Positions 59,251-64,000 of a stretch of 64,000 bases of DNA are shown piece after piece (the first letter of the stretch is position 1; every line of letters starts with the position of its first letter). The notes beneath the pieces are model-generated. The model was not told the DNA's origin and searched no databases. It saw only the letters and a program-made list of their open reading frames with translations. The stretch spans positions 124,001-188,000 of the forward strand of contig BLAL01000205.1 of NCBI GenBank assembly GCA_015698045.1, written 5' to 3'. This DNA comes from Rhizophagus clarus. Lineage: Eukaryota > Glomeromycota > Glomeromycetes > Glomerales > Glomeraceae. The position numbers and the translations under genes are program-made.

Positions 59251-60260
59251 AATGCAAAAAAAAAAAAAAAAAAAACTATTTAATCTTATGGCTAATATTC
59301 CTTATTTTATTTTATTGTATGCTTTTGGATAATTTACTGAGGATAATCAAACTATTATCTTTTATTGTTTAAAGTGAACAAAAGCATTGTAGATAACGTT
59401 TCGGATTGAATTTATGTACAATTTTATTAAATAATTTGTAAAAGATATGCGATGTGGATTTTTTCTTGACCAATTTCTGTCCAAGTCTAATTATAATGAC
59501 AATTTAGACCAATCATATTGCAGCAATCAATTTTTTCTTTCTATTAAATAAAGTAAATATTTCGACAAAAATGTACTTGCTTTATTTTCGAATTTATAGT
59601 TCAATTTGGATTCTAACCTAATATAGCTGAAAGCGGTATAGTTGATCTGCTTAATCATTATTCCATCTTCAATTGTAATACAAACCCCAATATATTTATT
59701 GGAAAGGTAAATTCTATGTATCATGTGATACATACATCGAAGCTTCGAATTCAAATTATATTCGTATTTAATTAATAGATTAATAAGTAGAATATGTTCC
59801 TAATTCAAAAATGCTTTTGAATTTTATATCTATTTTTAATTATTTGTTTATATATAAACAACGAACCTAAATCATTTTATTAAATACATTTGTTAATTTA
59901 ATAATCAGAATCGATCATTTGAGGTTCGATCAAGAAACAAATAAGAACATGTTAAATCATCAAGTATATATTGCTCTAACATAATAATAAAATAAATTTA
60001 TATAAGCCAAAACCCAGATTTCTACAAATGCTCTATATTTATCCGTATCTGAGTGAACTAAAATGAATATAAAATTGTAAATAAAATAAAATAATATGAC
60101 TAAATTATTTAAACCAGCCATCCTACATATATAACATATTATATATGTCATATATTGGCACCCAAATTACTCAATTATAATTTTATGGTACACGAGAAAA
60201 AAAAAACGTTAAAAGGAATGAACTGTTTACATAATTGTATGTTGAAATGCTAAATGCTAA
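59251..60260. other. intergenic between convergent genes
   Basis: AT-rich; the short frames here are not supported. A poly-A stretch follows the PARP-E2 stop at about 59255-59274. Confidence 0.6.
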
Positions 60261-61634
60261 TTAAGCTTCTGCTTCTTCTTTTGGCTCAGTAGTTTCTTCT
60301 TCTTTTGGAGCTTCGGCTTTTTCAGCTAAATAAAAGATAAACAAATATAATTGTTAGTAACATACTTTTGTTAAGTAGCGATATACGTAAAAAAAAGAAT
60401 AAATAACGTACTCCCTTCCTGCATATCTGATGTCCAAAGTGTCAAATTATCCCTCAATAACTGCATAATTAATGTCGAATCTTTGTAGCTTTCCTCAGAA
60501 AGGGTATCTAATTCAGCAATAGCATCATCGAATGCTTGTTTAGCCAAATGACAAGCCTTGTCAGGAGAATTCAAAATTTCATAATAAAAAACTGAAAAAT
60601 TCAAGGCCAATCCCAATCGAATTGGATGGGTTGGAGCAAGTTCAGTAACTGCAACTTCGCTAGCAGCTTTGTACGCATCCAAGGATTTATCTGCAGATTG
60701 ACTTCGTCTATCACCGGTAGCAAATTCCGCAAGGTATCTGTGGTAATCACCTTTCCTAAAATAGAAATAACGTTATCATTAAACAATGGTTTTAATTATG
60801 AAGCGTATGCTAAATAATTAAAGTAAAGAATACAAACATTTTATGGTAAAATACTTTAGATTCACCGGTAGCAGCTGAAGGAATTAAGTGATTATCCAGT
60901 ACTTCCAAAATATCATCACATATTTTGGTCAATTCTTCTTCGATCTTTGAACGGTATTCTTTGATGAAGCTAACTTGAGTCTCGTTTCCTTTAGACTCTT
61001 CCTTTTGTTCAATTGAGGAGACAATCCGCCAGGAGGCTCTTCGAGCTCCAATTACGTTTTTATAGGCAACAGACAAAAGATTGCGTTCCTCAACAGTTAG
61101 TTCTTGATCGGCAGAAGCGACTTGTTTCATGTTTTCGACCATTTCTATTACATATTGGTGATTTGATGAAATATTTTAGTCAATTGTTATACCTAAAATT
61201 TACTATAATATTTTTTGTTGATCATTATTGACATATTACAAATCCAATCGAATCTCTCGAGCAAAATCTGATTATAAAATAAAACTTTTCCTTCATCAAA
61301 TAAACCATCTGAACCATATAAAAAAATTACGCTTAATTTTATATCGAACAAATTATTATTATTTTCAATTTCTCCTGTAAGAAACCATTCACCACAGATT
61401 AATTCCTCAAGCAGATGACCGTAAGTTAGCTAATATACTTTCATACTGAGTTTAGATTAACTTAATCTAGCATCATATAACTATAAGCTCATTAATTCCA
61501 AAAGAAATACACGTTCAATAGGTGAACAGAGATGATACCGGATGTTTAACTGGTTTCTCACCTTCATAACGTTCAGCCTGCTCTGCGAGCTTGGCAAGGT
61601 AAACGTAATCTTCGCGTGTTTGAGCTTCAACCAT
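60261..61634 (-). CDS. 14-3-3 protein, four exons
   Basis: Exon model: 61634-61562, 61144-60838, 60755-60412, 60325-60261; 789 nt, 262 residues. All hallmark segments are present: [20 protein letters not shown] at the start, [31 protein letters not shown] and [14 protein letters not shown], and a variable acidic tail ([14 protein letters not shown]). Basic residues of the phosphopeptide groove (K in AYKN, R in ARR and HRY) are kept. It binds phosphoserine/threonine partners as a dimer in the cytosol. Intron 2 uses a GTTTGT donor. The 417-bp first intron is long for this locus. Confidence 0.96.
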
Positions 61635-62717
61635 TTTGAATAAATATTAAATAAAATATCGTACGATAAATTGTTTGGATATCGATTGACAACAGTGAAA
61701 GTTAAAGCTGAAATAAATAAAGAGTTTAGCAAAAAAAAAAGATTGCGAGCCCTTTGTCTATCAAGTTAGATGGGAGTGACTAAATAATACTGATCAAAGC
61801 GACGTTTGGTAAGTTTGGTGCGTCGCACTTGTGTTGCAGTAAAAAAGAACTTTAATACAGATTCAAATTTACATCATAGGTCACACACGCCCAAAGTATC
61901 ACACAATTTTACCACCGTTGCACAGGCCGATTGCCGACCAACTTCCGGTGTTACCTCTCGCCTCGCATCTCGTCGTAGTATTTTATTTACAAATAATGAA
62001 TCACTTCTAATTACATTATATTTCGTTATAGACTACTAATATATATTTATTATAAAAAAATTATGTTATTTTTTATAAATATACAAGTTATATTTTATAT
62101 TTATTTTCTATATGTAATAATAATTAATTGTATACAATTATTTATCTGTTATAATACTTTATATTTATCAGTTGACTATACTTATTTTTGAATTTACATT
62201 ATATATTTTGGTACAATACATAACATATAAGATACAATACAAGTTTAATAATAATCTTTAATACTAATTACGTATGATATCTGATCATAATGACTCAAAA
62301 AACAATGACAAGATGCTGCGGAGATAAAAGACTGATTAGAACGTTATATTTACCCAAAAATGTACAATCATCTCGTGGGAAACTATTTTTAATAGGTTCA
62401 ACTTTCAAAACAGTAGAGAACCGGTTTGATATATTTATTTGAACAGTACAAAGATTACTTGTTATATCAAGTCAGGAGTGCATAATGAAAAAAAAACCGG
62501 TTTTTTCTCTTGATGATGAAAATCATTCAACTTCATAAACTTTGATCTATCAAATCATATTTCTCCCACTCGCTATTGATTTACTTACTGATTAGACTAT
62601 TTGTATTTTTCCGTATATATAAATAAAATATTTTTTCGAATTCCCAAAAAATTTTTCAAATTCCCCTTTGATCCCCCCGATAACAGAAGAAAATTCGAAA
62701 AAAAAAACTAATTCAAA
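61635..62717. promoter_or_regulatory. bidirectional upstream region of the 14-3-3 and SUN genes
   Basis: Divergent starts 1.1 kb apart. The part next to the 14-3-3 start (61740-61980) is less AT-rich and has several CG-containing words (GCGACG, GTGCGTCGC); the middle is very AT-rich. The frame 61806-62039 is not supported by any family. Confidence 0.4.
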
Positions 62718-64000
62718 ATGTCACCAATAACACGTAGCAAGACAATTCCGGTTCGATATCTCTATCCTGACTTTCCTAATTTCACAAACCTTGAAATGGC
62801 TTATAATAAAGCACTTTCCCGTCTTCAACAAGATGCCAAAGAAATGTTGGAAATGGTATTAGACGAACATGAAATTAGAGTCTACTTATATAATCCTAAC
62901 GCGTCTCCAGAATATTGGTTTGTTAATAATAATGAAGCGTTAGAAGAAGTTATTTATTATAAAATGAAAGCTAGGTTAGCTGTTAGATATAGACAACAGG
63001 TTATGAATAAAGGAATTGATATTTCTAAATATGAGGAACCACAAAAAGATATACAAGAGTTATTTTCTTGTGATGCACTTCCGGTAATGGATATTTGTGG
63101 ATTTGCAAAAGAAGGTTATGAAAAATATAGTTTTTTTCACGAAGAAGAAGAAGCATCTTCATCAACTGCCTTTTATCAACAATCGCCATCACCACCATCA
63201 TCGCGTAACTTTAATTTCTCATTTAAATATGAGTCAAGTCAAACACTTCTTGGAGATTATACTGATACCGAAATTGACGATACTACATCTTTAGTTCACC
63301 GTCATCACGGCCGTACACAATTCATTAGTAATTTCTTAAGCGTAATTAATTTTCAATTACCTAATATTCAACTACCAATTAATTTATTAAGACGCGAAAA
63401 ATTTTATTTTATATTCATTATTTTAATTTCATTTTTGATGTTTGGTTATTTGTTTGAACTTGACTTGAATAAATCTGCACAAGTACAACAACAAAAGAGG
63501 GTGACAAGAGGAAAGTTGAATGATACCGTTAGAGCACAAGTACAAGAATTTATTGAACAGGAAATGTCACGTGTTTCAACATCACCTACTATAATTGGAA
63601 GAGAAGAAGATATAGGAAAAGAAATAGATAATAATGATGGCAGATTACTCGGATATGTTAGAACACAATTAAGTGAAGTTTTTCAAGAGCAATTGGAAAG
63701 AATGATGGAAGGTTCAAGCACTGATTATGCGTTATATACGGGCGGAGCAAGTATCATACCTAGATTAACATCACGTACTTATGAGTTATGGCCAAGTAAA
63801 GGTTTTCAGCGTTTTTGGGGAAAATTAACACGTCGAAATGTTATTACTAGTAAAAGACCTGAAATTGTGATATCACCAAACATAAATGTTGGCGATTGTT
63901 GGTGTTTTAACGGTACACGAGGACAAATTGGAATAAAATTATCGAGAGATATTATAGTGACACATATTACTTATAGTCATATTGGAAAAGGAGTATCGAT
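62718..64000 (+). CDS. SUN-domain protein, C-terminus beyond the window
   Basis: An open frame of 427 codons from ATG 62718 (context AAAATGTC) to the window edge. The N-terminal 225 residues would face the nucleoplasm and include an acidic/serine stretch (HEEEEASSS). A single membrane segment follows at about residues 228-248 (FYFIFIILISFLMFGYLF). A charged helical region (QVQEFIEQEM, GYVRTQLSEVFQEQLERMM) precedes the SUN domain, which starts near residue 335 (DYALYTGGASIIPRL, INVGDCWCFNGTRGQIGIKL). SUN proteins sit in the inner nuclear membrane and pair with KASH proteins to link nucleus and cytoskeleton. The end of the SUN domain is not in the window. Confidence 0.93.
   Translation, partial: MSPITRSKTIPVRYLYPDFPNFTNLEMAYNKALSRLQQDAKEMLEMVLDEHEIRVYLYNPNASPEYWFVNNNEALEEVIYYKMKARLAVRYRQQVMNKGIDISKYEEPQKDIQELFSCDALPVMDICGFAKEGYEKYSFFHEEEEASSSTAFYQQSPSPPSSRNFNFSFKYESSQTLLGDYTDTEIDDTTSLVHRHHGRTQFISNFLSVINFQLPNIQLPINLLRREKFYFIFIILISFLMFGYLFELDLNKSAQVQQQKRVTRGKLNDTVRAQVQEFIEQEMSRVSTSPTIIGREEDIGKEIDNNDGRLLGYVRTQLSEVFQEQLERMMEGSSTDYALYTGGASIIPRLTSRTYELWPSKGFQRFWGKLTRRNVITSKRPEIVISPNINVGDCWCFNGTRGQIGIKLSRDIIVTHITYSHIGKGVS

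Noticed and set aside
61806..62039. 77-codon plus-strand frame upstream of the 14-3-3 gene
   Set aside because: Lies in a divergent promoter region, has no recognisable family and is compositionally mixed; more likely noncoding.

Overview
The window looks like nuclear DNA of a Glomeromycotina fungus, most probably Rhizophagus irregularis or a close relative. I infer this from the strong AT richness, short GT-AG introns with T-rich 3' ends, several protein families I associate with that genus, and a very heavy load of decayed transposons. It splits into two parts. Positions 1 to about 46.4 kb are transposon-rich accessory DNA. From 46.5 kb to the end there is a compact block of six conserved housekeeping genes with almost no repeats.

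Accessory part. 0.9-3.6 kb: decayed transposase-like gene fused to a hAT fragment. 3.9-4.8 kb and 6.1-6.85 kb: 'ladders' of micro-exon-like pieces between intron-like spacers, the first followed by a long purine/pyrimidine tract. 5.0-5.9 kb: decayed SAM-like plus PD-(D/E)XK gene. 8.5-10.0 kb: foldback element with 0.55-kb inverted arms. 13.55-17.16 kb: full-length hAT with perfect 8-bp target duplication. 17.56-19.29 kb: six-exon gene of unknown function. 20.2-25.9 kb: decayed DDE-like gene broken by nested elements. 26.0-38.7 kb: mosaic of an rve integrase, a Gag-like gene, a retropepsin gene and two ends of a protein-primed family B DNA polymerase, broken by a TA-flanked element, a hairpin-satellite element and a second hAT. 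40.2-44.8 kb: tandem repeats, another ladder and a pyrimidine tract.

The most interesting signal is in the Gag/retropepsin gene. Both frame changes (Gag to protease, protease to a C2HC finger) are -1 shifts at correctly phased slippery heptamers (A_AAA_AAG and A_AAA_AAC), the second directly followed by a stop. This is the gag-pro-pol frameshift layout of some retroviruses, but no reverse transcriptase is present. The C2HC finger after the second slip has exactly the same spacing as the finger that opens the nearby polymerase gene. That suggests, but does not prove, a lineage in which Gag-protease is tied to a DNA polymerase B and an rve integrase.

Gene block: TPR protein (+), Rab6/Ypt6 GTPase (-), DNAJ-X co-chaperone (-), PARP-E2 fusion protein (+, 16 exons, 1200 codons), 14-3-3 protein (-), SUN-domain protein (+, runs off the end). 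For the Rab, DnaJ, PARP-E2, 14-3-3 and 17.56-kb genes I assembled exon models by hand; exon lengths keep frame throughout. They serve vesicle traffic, protein folding, ADP-ribose/ubiquitin signalling, phosphoprotein binding and nuclear-envelope tethering, with no operon-like link.
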